A stretch of DNA of 38,927 nucleotides from an uncultured Methylococcaceae bacterium (GTDB taxonomy: Bacteria; Pseudomonadota; Gammaproteobacteria; Methylococcales; Methylococcaceae), in the NCBI GenBank assembly GCA_903934875.1, contig CAIZPP010000144.1:1-38927 (forward strand). Reading direction: 5' to 3'. Positions within the stretch are counted from its first letter, which is position 1. The number at the start of each line of letters is the position of its first letter. The notes under the pieces are model-generated. The model made no database searches, was not told where the DNA came from, and was given only the letters and a program-made list of their open reading frames with translations. Both the position numbers and the translations under genes were made by a program. Positions 1 to 8,116 of this stretch are shown in pieces.

Positions 1-83
1 TATGATAGCGCAGGTTATTCGGTTAACCTGAAGGGTTAAAGGAATGTCTGTTTTAGGTATATTTTTAAGATGAAAATGCTGTA
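1..83. repeat. Miniature inverted-repeat element, 122-bp type, left part outside window
   Basis: The window opens inside this element. Bases 1-68 are identical to 38699-38766 and bases 69-83 to 38912-38926, so this is the same element as the one at the right end but without the nested insertion. It ends with AAAATGCTGTA, the TA being 82-83. A related copy in the opposite orientation is at 29742-29863. The family has no coding capacity. Confidence 0.85.
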
Positions 84-292
84 CATAAAGATATCCAAAT
101 GCTACACACACGCTTTTAAGAGATATAAGCCAACCAATCATTTAAACGCGTATAATAATGCACTAATGGTCTTCACCAAACGCGGTAAGGCGCAACAGGC
201 GTAAGCCGTGGTTCTCTCAAGGCCATTTTGTTGCTAGACAAACAACGGTCTATATTCCACCGCATCGCCAAGAGCCCCGATTTGCATTTATG
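84..292. other. Gene-free stretch between two miniature elements
   Basis: AT-rich sequence in which I see no convincing gene, RNA or hairpin. Together with the flanking elements it makes the first 430 bases of the window non-coding. A promoter for the downstream GGDEF-EAL gene could lie here or inside the element at 293-413, but I could not single one out. Confidence 0.5.
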
Positions 293-413
293 TACAGCGT
301 TTTTTCTTAACAAAGAAAAATAAAAAGGACACTCAATTAAACCATCCTGTGTGTCTGTAATTTGCAAAATGATATAACCCAACAAGTAACTCTTCGATAT
401 TAAAAACGCTGTA
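293..413. repeat. Miniature inverted-repeat element, 121-bp type
   Basis: It begins TACAGCGTTTTTTCTTAAC and ends TTAAAAACGCTGTA, so both ends are TA-CAGCG in inverted orientation. A second 121-bp copy is at 18784-18904; the last 50 or so bases of the two are identical, while the middles have diverged. Both are preceded by TTTATG. The element ends 19 bases before the likely start codon of the GGDEF-EAL gene. TA at both outer edges would fit TA target duplication as in IS630/Tc1-type elements, but that is inference. Confidence 0.85.
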
Positions 414-432
414 TTTGGAGTGGAAAATAGAA

Positions 433-3285
433 ATGCAAATGTCAGAAAAGGTTGGCATCTTCATCAGTCTTAAATGGAAAGCCCTATTTCTGACCAGTCT
501 CGTTCTGCTATTGGTAACAAGCGCGTTTATTACGTTAAATTATTTGGAATTGCAAAGCCAATTCAATGATCGGCGTGAGGACTTGCAAAGGCAATATTCC
601 GTTCAGGTTCAGGCCCTACTTAATCAATTCAGCAACAGGCTATTGATGTTAAGCACATTTCTGGCTTCCTTGCAGAGTACACAAGCGGTTTTCGATAATT
701 CCCATCAAAAAAAGAGTCTTGAGAGCTTCGAATCATTGCGTTATGGCTTAGAGTTGAACATGGGGATGGAAATAGTAACCATAGTAACCGCAGATGGCAA
801 TAAACTTACACAAAAGAACCATTCGGAAAAAGCTGAATTAAACCTGAATATTTTTTCTGCCGTCAGCAACGTCTTAGCCACTGAAAAGCCAACCACTATC
901 ATCGATTGTTCATTCAATTGCCTGCAATATGCTATTGCGCCCATTTTTAGCCATGAGGGTGTCTTAGGCGCAATTGTGATTGGTGCGTCTCTTGCCGATG
1001 TTATTCTCGATTTTAAAGGTGTATCAGGCACAGATATTGGCCTAATAGTACAGTCGCAGTCACCCACCAAAATGCTTCCTCGCTGGCTTGATCCTTGGAA
1101 CAGCAATGTCGTGGCACTAACCAATTCCAATAAAAATATTGCTTTGCTGCGAAGTATTGCCTACACTCATAGAAATTTGGATTCAATTTACAATGTGACA
1201 GACTATACATTTCAAAATAGACAATATCATTTTCGTATTTTTCCGTTATCCGGATTCAATCAAAGTGATAAGGCTTATTTGGCTATAATTGCTGACATCA
1301 CCGATGCCGTCCAGCACATTAACGACGCGACTAACCGTAGTATTATCATAGGCATTAGCGGTTTTTTTATTTCTGAAATATTTCTTTTAATCATTCTTTG
1401 GAAACCCATGTCAAGCCTTAGACGGTCAACAGAATATCTTCCACTGCTTGCCGATGGTGAATTTGATAAAGTACGCACGGCCATTCTGGCTAACAAAGGA
1501 AAGCGTATTATAGGCGATGAGGTTGATGTGCTAAATGAAACAGCCATTTCTCTTACCCTTCAACTGGAGTCTTTAAACCTTGAAATAGTCAACAGAATGA
1601 ATGATGTCATTCGTGAAAGAAGTTTTGTAAATAACATATTAGACACAGCCCAAGCAATAATTCTAACCCAAAGCTCCAGTTATAATATTATTATGGTTAA
1701 CTCATATGGTTGCTCTCTGATAGGTTATAATCAAGATGAGTTAAAAGGTATGAGCTTCACTAATCTATTAAAAAATGATAATGATGATCTGACCGAGAAC
1801 TTGCAAGCACTTGCTGATGATAAATGCGCACATTTTGAGTTTGAATGTGATATTTTATCAAAAGATAAAAATATACTAAATATTGTTTGGCAACATTCAA
1901 AACTTCAGACAAATATTCATAATAGCCAGGTTATTTTATCTGTAGGCATGGATATTACCGAACGAAAAAAAGCTGAAATACGATTAGCCTGGCTGGCAGA
2001 CCATGACTCTTTGACCGGGCTTTATAATCGTCGTCGCTTTGAAAATGAACTAAAAAATGCCATAACTTCAGCAAAACGTTATCAGCACACCGGCGCATTA
2101 TTGTTTTTTGATTTGGATCAGTTCAAATATGTCAATGATACTAGTGGTCATGCGGCAGGTGATCGGTTATTGGTCAGCCTAAGCAATTCACTGCCTTTAT
2201 TATTGCGTGAGGTCGATATTATCGGCCGGCTTGGCGGCGATGAATTTGGTGTCATCTTGAGCCATGCGAATTCAGCCGTAGCCACTCAGGTGGCAAAAAA
2301 AATCCTCACTCATATTAAAGAAACAGAGTTTCAGGTGGATGACCGGATTCATAAAGTATCAGCTAGTATCGGTATCGCTATTTTCCCTGAACATGGGACG
2401 GATGTGCAAGATTTATTGGCCCGCACTGATCTCGCCATGTACCATGTCAAGGAATCTGGGAGGGGTGGCTGGTATTTGTTATCGACCGACGACATTAGCC
2501 ATAGGGTCATGCAAGAACGTGTGCTTTGGAAGCAACGCATGGAAGTAGCTTTGGCTGAGAAGCGTTTCGTTTTATACATCCAGCCTATTGTCAATATCAT
2601 TAGCGGTTTGACTAGCCATTACGAGGTCTTGCTGCGTATGCGCGGCGAGGGTTCTACTTTAATTGCTCCTTCTAAATTCATTGAAATTGCCGAACATACT
2701 GGTCTTATCCATACATTGGACCGCATGGTGCTATCCGAGGCCGCTAAACATTTGGCTATGCTGAATAACTTGGGAAAAAATATAACATTGACGATAAACC
2801 TATCTGGCCATGCATTCACCGATCCCGATTTATTAAATCATATAAGAATGGTAATCCACGATAATAATTTAAATCCAAGACATATTATTTTTGAAATGAC
2901 GGAAACCGCCGCCATTACCGACTTCGATTCCGTGTTGCGTTTAATGCAAGCTATCAACTCGATTGGCTGTCTATTTGCCCTGGATGACTTTGGAACGGGA
3001 TTTTCTTCCTTTTCTTATTTGCGCCAATTGCCCTTTGAGTTTATAAAAATTGATGGTTCGTTTATCCGCAACCTGCGCACCCGGCCAGATGACCAAGTGT
3101 TCGTCAAGGCGATAGCCGAAATCGCGGTGGCTTTCAAGAAAAAAACCATTGCCGAACAAGTCGAGGACGCCGAAACGCTGGCCTATCTGAAGGACATAGG
3201 AATTGATTACTCGCAAGGATATTACACCGGCAGACCGGTTGAAATTACTGAAGCCTTTCGTTTGCTTTTAGAGGAAAAATCTTGA
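433..3285 (+). CDS. Membrane-bound GGDEF-EAL protein with PAS domain (c-di-GMP turnover)
   Basis: Predicted to make and/or degrade cyclic di-GMP at the inner membrane. With the ATG at 433 (GGAG at 417-420, a rather long 12-base spacer) it has 950 residues. TM1 is at about 15-38, then a periplasmic sensor region of about 260 residues (probably Cache-like), TM2 at about 303-325, a PAS domain from about 398, GGDEF and EAL. The GGDEF motif is intact (601-605). The EAL motif reads EVL (731-733), and the other hallmarks (NLS, E of EMTE, DDFGTG, KIDG, AEQVE) are present, so both halves could be catalytic. An in-frame TTG at 415 is an alternative start. The first two thirds are much more AT-rich than the genes that follow, and a miniature element abuts the 5' end, which suggests acquired DNA. 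Which activity dominates cannot be read from sequence. Confidence 0.92.
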   Translation: MQMSEKVGIFISLKWKALFLTSLVLLLVTSAFITLNYLELQSQFNDRREDLQRQYSVQVQALLNQFSNRLLMLSTFLASLQSTQAVFDNSHQKKSLESFESLRYGLELNMGMEIVTIVTADGNKLTQKNHSEKAELNLNIFSAVSNVLATEKPTTIIDCSFNCLQYAIAPIFSHEGVLGAIVIGASLADVILDFKGVSGTDIGLIVQSQSPTKMLPRWLDPWNSNVVALTNSNKNIALLRSIAYTHRNLDSIYNVTDYTFQNRQYHFRIFPLSGFNQSDKAYLAIIADITDAVQHINDATNRSIIIGISGFFISEIFLLIILWKPMSSLRRSTEYLPLLADGEFDKVRTAILANKGKRIIGDEVDVLNETAISLTLQLESLNLEIVNRMNDVIRERSFVNNILDTAQAIILTQSSSYNIIMVNSYGCSLIGYNQDELKGMSFTNLLKNDNDDLTENLQALADDKCAHFEFECDILSKDKNILNIVWQHSKLQTNIHNSQVILSVGMDITERKKAEIRLAWLADHDSLTGLYNRRRFENELKNAITSAKRYQHTGALLFFDLDQFKYVNDTSGHAAGDRLLVSLSNSLPLLLREVDIIGRLGGDEFGVILSHANSAVATQVAKKILTHIKETEFQVDDRIHKVSASIGIAIFPEHGTDVQDLLARTDLAMYHVKESGRGGWYLLSTDDISHRVMQERVLWKQRMEVALAEKRFVLYIQPIVNIISGLTSHYEVLLRMRGEGSTLIAPSKFIEIAEHTGLIHTLDRMVLSEAAKHLAMLNNLGKNITLTINLSGHAFTDPDLLNHIRMVIHDNNLNPRHIIFEMTETAAITDFDSVLRLMQAINSIGCLFALDDFGTGFSSFSYLRQLPFEFIKIDGSFIRNLRTRPDDQVFVKAIAEIAVAFKKKTIAEQVEDAETLAYLKDIGIDYSQGYYTGRPVEITEAFRLLLEEKS

Positions 3286-3287
3286 CC

Positions 3288-4418
3288 ATGAATATTTCGT
3301 ACTCCCCAACCCCTAGCGCAGACGGAGTCTTCCCGTTGTTGCGCCGTGGCTTTGAATATGGATGGATTGATGTCAAAATGCGCGGGATCATGCCCGATGC
3401 GGCAGAGGTGGGTAGAGCCTGGCAAAACCATGAAGCCATTTTCCTGCCCGCCATTCTGGCCGATACCCTACCCTCTTACCAGTCGGACATTGCCCAAGCC
3501 CATAGCCTGATGGATAAGGTCAGAAGCGGGGCTGACCTTTCCGAATTGCTGGAAGCGGAAATTTACCAAGACCGTTTGCAAGCTTCTTTTGAATTATCGG
3601 GTGTAAGCCTCGAAGACAACGACGATCAGGGGATAATGAAAGTGATTTTCGACGCTTGGGAAGAGGACGAAATGGTCGCCGACAATCTTTGGTGCAAGGC
3701 ATCTTGGCTGTCATTCGACGAGGAAGACGGAAGCCTGCGGTTCCGCTTTTCATTTGGCTTCGAAGGCTATGAGGACGTGGCAGCCGATCCTGTACGGCAA
3801 GATTGGGCCGCCCGGCTAACGGATGCCGTTTTCCCCGAATCGGCAGCCGTCACCGCACACCCCGGTCTGAATGCGCTTTTGCAGGCCATGCTAGATTGCC
3901 AACGCGTGGGTTTCATGGAGCGCATTGTCTATTTCAACGCAAACAACGGCGGCGCGCAAATGCACCACGATGTCGAACGCGGCCATGACGGCGTTGTATT
4001 CGCCCAACTGAGCGGTTCGACATTCTGGCTGGCCCTGCCCAAGCCCAAGCTATTGGATGAAATTGGGGCTTTCCTGGCACAGGCCGCAGCGGACAAATGG
4101 CCGCAACTGCGTCAGCTCGCCACGGACCGGCAAGCCCTGTCCGACTATCTTGATGAGCGCGACCATGAATGGGCCGAGGATTTGCTAGACCGTACCCCAG
4201 AGTTTTTCCGCCATTTGATCGAGCGCGGCTTTGCCTATGTGTTGGTCCCGGGAGATGTCCTATTGATGCCGCAGCAATCACTGGACACCTGCGTTTGGCA
4301 TTCAGTTATTTGCGTGGGTAACGAGACCGGGGAGGGCTTGAGTTTTGCGTTGCAGCGGTTGGATGCCGATGAGAGTGCCATTAGCCCGCGATTTCCCCGC
4401 CGCTCTGTAGTAAACTAG
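3288..4418 (+). CDS. Cupin/JmjC-like protein, possible Fe(II)/2-oxoglutarate oxygenase
   Basis: I do not recognise a named family. The 376-residue protein has an acidic N-terminal half and a C-terminal half that looks like a cupin-type barrel. A His-His-Asp group (226-228) follows a FNANNGG strand, and a later strand with PGDVLLMP leads to CVWH (His338). H-x-D plus a distal His is the metal site of JmjC-like and other Fe(II)/2-oxoglutarate oxygenases, so oxidation or hydroxylation of a protein or small molecule is a reasonable guess. It follows the GGDEF-EAL gene almost without a gap. GAGGA at 3271-3275 is 6 bases from an overlapping TTG at 3282 and 12 bases from the ATG at 3288, so the start is uncertain by two codons. 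The next gene, yciO, begins 5 bases after its stop. Confidence 0.75.
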   Translation: MNISYSPTPSADGVFPLLRRGFEYGWIDVKMRGIMPDAAEVGRAWQNHEAIFLPAILADTLPSYQSDIAQAHSLMDKVRSGADLSELLEAEIYQDRLQASFELSGVSLEDNDDQGIMKVIFDAWEEDEMVADNLWCKASWLSFDEEDGSLRFRFSFGFEGYEDVAADPVRQDWAARLTDAVFPESAAVTAHPGLNALLQAMLDCQRVGFMERIVYFNANNGGAQMHHDVERGHDGVVFAQLSGSTFWLALPKPKLLDEIGAFLAQAAADKWPQLRQLATDRQALSDYLDERDHEWAEDLLDRTPEFFRHLIERGFAYVLVPGDVLLMPQQSLDTCVWHSVICVGNETGEGLSFALQRLDADESAISPRFPRRSVVN

Positions 4419-4423
4419 CCGTT

Positions 4424-5044
4424 ATGGCGCAATATTTCCAAATTCACCCACAGACTCCTCAGGAAAGGTTAGTTCGAAGGGCGGTAGAGGTTGTCCGCAA
4501 TGGCGGATTGATTGTTTACCCGTCTGATTCTGCCTATGCCTTGGGTTGCCAAATTGACAGCAAGGAAGCCCTAGAGCGTATCCGCCGCATCCGCCAATTG
4601 GGGGAAGAACATCGTTTTGCCTTGGTTTGCCGCGATCTTTCCCAAGTATCGTCCTTTGCCAGGTTTGGCAATGAGGCTTTTCGGTTAATTAAAATGCTGA
4701 CTCCTGGCCCATTCACTTTTATCCTCAAGGCTACCAAGGAGGTTCCGCGCAGGCTACAGCACCCCAAACTCAAAACCATCGGCATCCGCATCCCGAACAG
4801 CCCGATTGTACAGGCTTTGGTAAAGGAGTTGGGCGAGCCTTTATTCAGTTCCACCTTGATCATACCCGGAGAGGACGAGGCGATGTCCGACCCTTACGAG
4901 ATTAGGGAAAAACTAGAGAAGCAGGTCGATTTGATCATTGATGCCGACGTGGTTCCGTATGAGCCCACTACTATCATCGGGTTCACGGAAGACAACCCGG
5001 AAATCATCCGTCAAGGCAAAGCGGTTGTGACATTTCTTCAATAA
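4424..5044 (+). CDS. yciO: YciO-type Sua5/YrdC family protein
   Basis: A 206-residue YrdC-domain protein close to E. coli YciO in length and pattern. The family binds ATP and bicarbonate/threonine to make threonylcarbamoyl-AMP for tRNA t6A37. YciO itself is a paralogue whose role is less certain than that of TsaC. Visible hallmarks are the N-terminal GGLIVYPSDSAYALGC segment (nucleotide site), the TPGPFTFILKA segment, TIGIRIPNSP, and FSSTLIIPGED, corresponding to the SAN-type segment of TsaC. It lies between the cupin-like gene and the site-2 protease on the same strand with short gaps, in the arrangement yciO...rluB familiar in gammaproteobacteria. Confidence 0.9.
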   Translation: MAQYFQIHPQTPQERLVRRAVEVVRNGGLIVYPSDSAYALGCQIDSKEALERIRRIRQLGEEHRFALVCRDLSQVSSFARFGNEAFRLIKMLTPGPFTFILKATKEVPRRLQHPKLKTIGIRIPNSPIVQALVKELGEPLFSSTLIIPGEDEAMSDPYEIREKLEKQVDLIIDADVVPYEPTTIIGFTEDNPEIIRQGKAVVTFLQ

Positions 5045-5064
5045 ACCCGGAAGATTCCCTAACA

Positions 5065-5712
5065 ATGCAAGAGTTGACTTTAATTCAGAAAATATCCATT
5101 TGGGCCTTGCCAGTTCTTTTTGCCATCACCCTGCACGAAGTCGCCCACGGATGGGTGGCTAAAAAGTTGGGGGACAGGACTGCCGAACGCATGGGCCGAT
5201 TGTCTTTGAATCCTTTGGAGCACATAGACCCCATAGGCACCCTGCTGGTGCCGGGTGTGATGTTGCTCTTCAGCAATATGATTTTTGGTTGGGCCAAACC
5301 GGTTCCGGTCGATTTTGGGAAATTGCACAATCCCCGCCGCGACATGGTGTGGGTAGCCATTGCAGGGCCAGCCGCCAATCTCTTGATGGCGATATTCTGG
5401 GCATTGATAATACGCCTAGCCATCCTGCTGCACTCGGAATTCCTTAGCCAGCCTTTAGGTTTGATGGGGCAGGCGGGCATTGCCATTAATGTGGTATTGA
5501 TGGTGTTGAATTTATTGCCCGTGCCCCCGCTGGACGGTGGACGCATCGCCTTGGGGCTTTTGCCGCCCCGCCTGGCCTATAAATACAGCATGATCGAACC
5601 CTATGGGATGTGGATATTGTTAATTCTAATGTTTACCAATCTATTATGGGTATTCATGAGCGTCCCCGTTTCACTGCTCCAAGCCTTGATGAACGGCATT
5701 GCCGGGATATGA
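5065..5712 (+). CDS. Site-2 protease family membrane metalloprotease (M50)
   Basis: A 215-residue polytopic membrane protein of the short M50 group. The zinc motif HEVAH (His24, Glu25, His28) is in the first membrane helix, followed by GWVAKKLGDRTAERMGRLSLNP, typical of the family. The third ligand is in LLPVPPLDGGR (Asp157). There is no PDZ domain, so it is not RseP. The substrate is unknown. Its stop overlaps the start of scpA by 4 bp (ATGA at 5709-5712), so the two are probably translationally coupled, although no direct functional link is known. Confidence 0.93.
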   Translation: MQELTLIQKISIWALPVLFAITLHEVAHGWVAKKLGDRTAERMGRLSLNPLEHIDPIGTLLVPGVMLLFSNMIFGWAKPVPVDFGKLHNPRRDMVWVAIAGPAANLLMAIFWALIIRLAILLHSEFLSQPLGLMGQAGIAINVVLMVLNLLPVPPLDGGRIALGLLPPRLAYKYSMIEPYGMWILLILMFTNLLWVFMSVPVSLLQALMNGIAGI

Positions 5713-6533
5713 CAACAGAGTCCGCAACTGACAAGGATTGCGCGGCTGCCCCTAGCATCGCCTTAGTCAACGGCACGCCTTATACCGAACTGCCCGAAGA
5801 TTTGTATATTCCACCCGATGCCTTGGAAGTCTTTCTGGAAACCTTCGAGGGGCCGCTGGATTTATTGTTATATTTGATCAGACGGCAGAACTTGGATATC
5901 CTGGACATACCCATCGCCGCCATCACTCGCCAGTACATTGCCTACATCGACATGATGGCCGAGATGCGCATGGAATTAGCCGCCGAATATCTGTTAATGG
6001 CGGCAATACTTGCCGAGATCAAATCCCGCTTGTTATTGCCGCGTGTGGAAACTTCCGAGGCTGAGGAGGATGACCCGCGCGCAGAACTAGTCCGGCGCCT
6101 GCAGGAATACGAACGCTTCAAAACGGCGGCGGAAGAAATCGATAAGTTGCCACGCTGCGAGCGAGACGTGTTCGAATTGGGCGGGGTCGATACCAGCACA
6201 TTGACGGTACGCAAGGTTTTCCCGCCAGTCGAATTGACGGACATCCTGTTGGCTTTCCAAGATGTGCTGCAACGGGCCGAGCGGTCCACCCACCATCGCA
6301 TTCTGCGCGAGCCATTGTCCGTGCGCGAGAGGATGTCCAGCGTTTTATTCCGTTTGAAGGAAAAGCCCCTGCTTGCCTTTACCGAGTTATTCAATCGCCG
6401 CGAGGGTCGTCAAGGTGCTTTGGTTTCACTTCTCGCCATATTGGAATTATGCAAGGAGCGCTTTATTGAAATTATTCAGGAAGAACCCTTGGGCGAATTA
6501 TATATTCGAGTTACTCAGGCCGCCGCGGCCTGA
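5709..6533 (+). CDS. scpA: Segregation and condensation protein A
   Basis: ScpA is the kleisin subunit that bridges SMC head domains in the bacterial condensin Smc-ScpAB. The ATG at 5709 gives 274 residues. The conserved N-terminal block (LEVFLETFEGPLDLLLYLIR) begins near residue 40 after a non-conserved, probably disordered leader. The middle LAAEYLLMAAILAEIKSRLLLP block is the SMC-neck-binding helix, and the C-terminal winged-helix region (RVTQ-type end) is also present. It overlaps the upstream protease gene by 4 bp, and scpB follows 19 bases after the stop. No smc gene is in the window. Confidence 0.95.
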   Translation: MTTESATDKDCAAAPSIALVNGTPYTELPEDLYIPPDALEVFLETFEGPLDLLLYLIRRQNLDILDIPIAAITRQYIAYIDMMAEMRMELAAEYLLMAAILAEIKSRLLLPRVETSEAEEDDPRAELVRRLQEYERFKTAAEEIDKLPRCERDVFELGGVDTSTLTVRKVFPPVELTDILLAFQDVLQRAERSTHHRILREPLSVRERMSSVLFRLKEKPLLAFTELFNRREGRQGALVSLLAILELCKERFIEIIQEEPLGELYIRVTQAAAA

Positions 6534-6552
6534 GGGTGCCCAGGATGCCGCC

Positions 6553-7248
6553 ATGCCGCAACCCGAGCAACATCCACCCATCGAATCCCCAAGCCAGCCT
6601 GGCATGGATTTGAAGGAGATCGTCGAGGCCGCGCTATTCGTCGCGCAAAAGCCTTTAGGGCTGGCCGAATTGCTTGCTTTGTTCCCGGAAGACGGACAGC
6701 CGGAAGCCGCCGAGGTTCGCGCCGCCTTGGCCGAATTGGCGGAAGAATTTAAGCAGCGCCCGCTCGAACTGAAGCAAGTTGCCTCGGGCTACCGCTTCCA
6801 AGTGCGGGAAAGATTGTCGCCCTGGATTTCCCGCCTGTTTGAGGAAAAGCCGGCACGCTACAGCAAGGCATTTTTGGAAACGCTGGCCATCATCGCCTAT
6901 CGCCAGCCGGTGACACGGGGTGAAATTGAGCAAATACGCGGCGTTGCCGTGTCCACCCAAATCATCCGCAACCTACTGGAACGCGAATGGGTGCAAGTGG
7001 TGGGCCACAAGGAAGTTCCAGGCCGCCCCGGACTATATGCCACCACACGCCAATTTTTGGATTACTTCAACCTTAAAGGGCTGGACGAACTGCCTCCTTT
7101 GCAAACCTTCATTGACCGGCTAGGCCCATTGGCCGAGCCGCTGCCCGTACCCGAAACAAACGCCAGAACCCATGAGCAACCCGAAACCACCCAAGCAGAA
7201 AACAATTCGAACGCAGCGCCCTACCCAGCAGCCGGACCAGCCGGATAG
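6553..7248 (+). CDS. scpB: Segregation and condensation protein B
   Basis: ScpB dimerises through winged helices and binds the ScpA kleisin in the Smc-ScpAB complex. The ATG at 6553 has AGGA at 6542-6545 as a well-spaced ribosome site and gives 231 residues. A later Met at 6604 (MDLKEIVEAALF) begins the conserved domain. The first winged helix (ALFVAQKPL...) and the second (YSKAFLETLAIIAYRQPVTRGEIEQIRGV, then GRPGLYATT) are clear. The C-terminal tail is polar and low-complexity, and it overlaps the start of rluB in another frame by 77 bases. Confidence 0.94.
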   Translation: MPQPEQHPPIESPSQPGMDLKEIVEAALFVAQKPLGLAELLALFPEDGQPEAAEVRAALAELAEEFKQRPLELKQVASGYRFQVRERLSPWISRLFEEKPARYSKAFLETLAIIAYRQPVTRGEIEQIRGVAVSTQIIRNLLEREWVQVVGHKEVPGRPGLYATTRQFLDYFNLKGLDELPPLQTFIDRLGPLAEPLPVPETNARTHEQPETTQAENNSNAAPYPAAGPAG

Positions 7249-8116
7249 CCGGCCTAAGACGGAAACCCCGCAAGCCGCCGCCACCGATGGGGAGCGCATC
7301 CAAAAAGTGCTGGCCCATGCCGGTTTGGCATCGCGCCGGGAAATCGAAACTTGGATTGAAAACGGCGAGGTTCTGCTCAATGGCAACCCGGCCAAACTAG
7401 GTGACCGCTGGAAAGAGGGCGACCAACTGGCGGTGCGTGGCCGCTTGGTCAATGTGGAAAAGCGCTTCAACCAGACCACCCGGGTCTTGCTCTACCACAA
7501 ACCCACAGGCGAAGTCGTAACCCGGCGCGACCCGGAGGGGCGGCCGACTATCTTCGTGCAACTGCCGCGCCTGGAAATCGGCCGCTGGATCAACATAGGC
7601 CGTTTGGATATCAACACCCAAGGCTTGTTGCTGGTCACCAACAATGGCGAATTGGCCAACCGCCTGATGCACCCGTCCCAGCAGATCGAACGGGAATATG
7701 CTGTGCGCGTATTGGGAGAAGTGGGCGGGGAAACCTTGCAGAGGCTCAAGCAAGGCGTGGAGTTGGAAGATGGCCTCGCGCACTTCAATGCGATTGAGGA
7801 AGCCGGCGGCGAAGGGGCCAACCACTGGTATCATGTCACGCTTTGTGAAGGCCGCAACCGCATCGTGCGGCGGTTGTGGGATTCGCAAAACATTGCCGTG
7901 AGCCGGCTGATCCGCATACGCTTCGGCAATATCGTCCTGCCGCCCCACATCAAGGCACGCACTTACGCCGAACTGACAGCGGAGCAACGCGACGATTTGC
8001 TCGTCTCGGTGGGGCTTGCGCCGGAAGCCCCGCCGCGCAAATCCGTCCGCGCACGCTCCAACGACGGGCGGTGGAGGGACAAACCTAAATCAACGGCTCC
8101 CGATAGAAAACCATGA
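7172..8116 (+). CDS. rluB: 23S rRNA pseudouridine synthase RluB (RsuA family)
   Basis: RluB converts U2605 of 23S rRNA to pseudouridine. The protein has 314 residues: a basic, disordered N-terminal extension of about 45 residues, an S4 RNA-binding domain (RIQKVLAHAGLASRREIE...), then the catalytic domain with the motif GRLDINTQGLL (Asp146 catalytic). A basic tail is common in the family. The start overlaps scpB by 77 bases, with no clear ribosome site. There is no other ATG before the S4 domain in this frame, so a shorter form would need an alternative start codon. The 3' end overlaps the convergent copD by 32 bases. RluA-family alternatives are excluded by the RsuA-type signature. Confidence 0.92.
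   Translation: MSNPKPPKQKTIRTQRPTQQPDQPDSRPKTETPQAAATDGERIQKVLAHAGLASRREIETWIENGEVLLNGNPAKLGDRWKEGDQLAVRGRLVNVEKRFNQTTRVLLYHKPTGEVVTRRDPEGRPTIFVQLPRLEIGRWINIGRLDINTQGLLLVTNNGELANRLMHPSQQIEREYAVRVLGEVGGETLQRLKQGVELEDGLAHFNAIEEAGGEGANHWYHVTLCEGRNRIVRRLWDSQNIAVSRLIRIRFGNIVLPPHIKARTYAELTAEQRDDLLVSVGLAPEAPPRKSVRARSNDGRWRDKPKSTAPDRKP

Noticed and set aside
5065-5712. RseP, the sigma-E pathway protease
   Set aside because: It is much shorter and has no PDZ domains; it belongs to the short M50 group.
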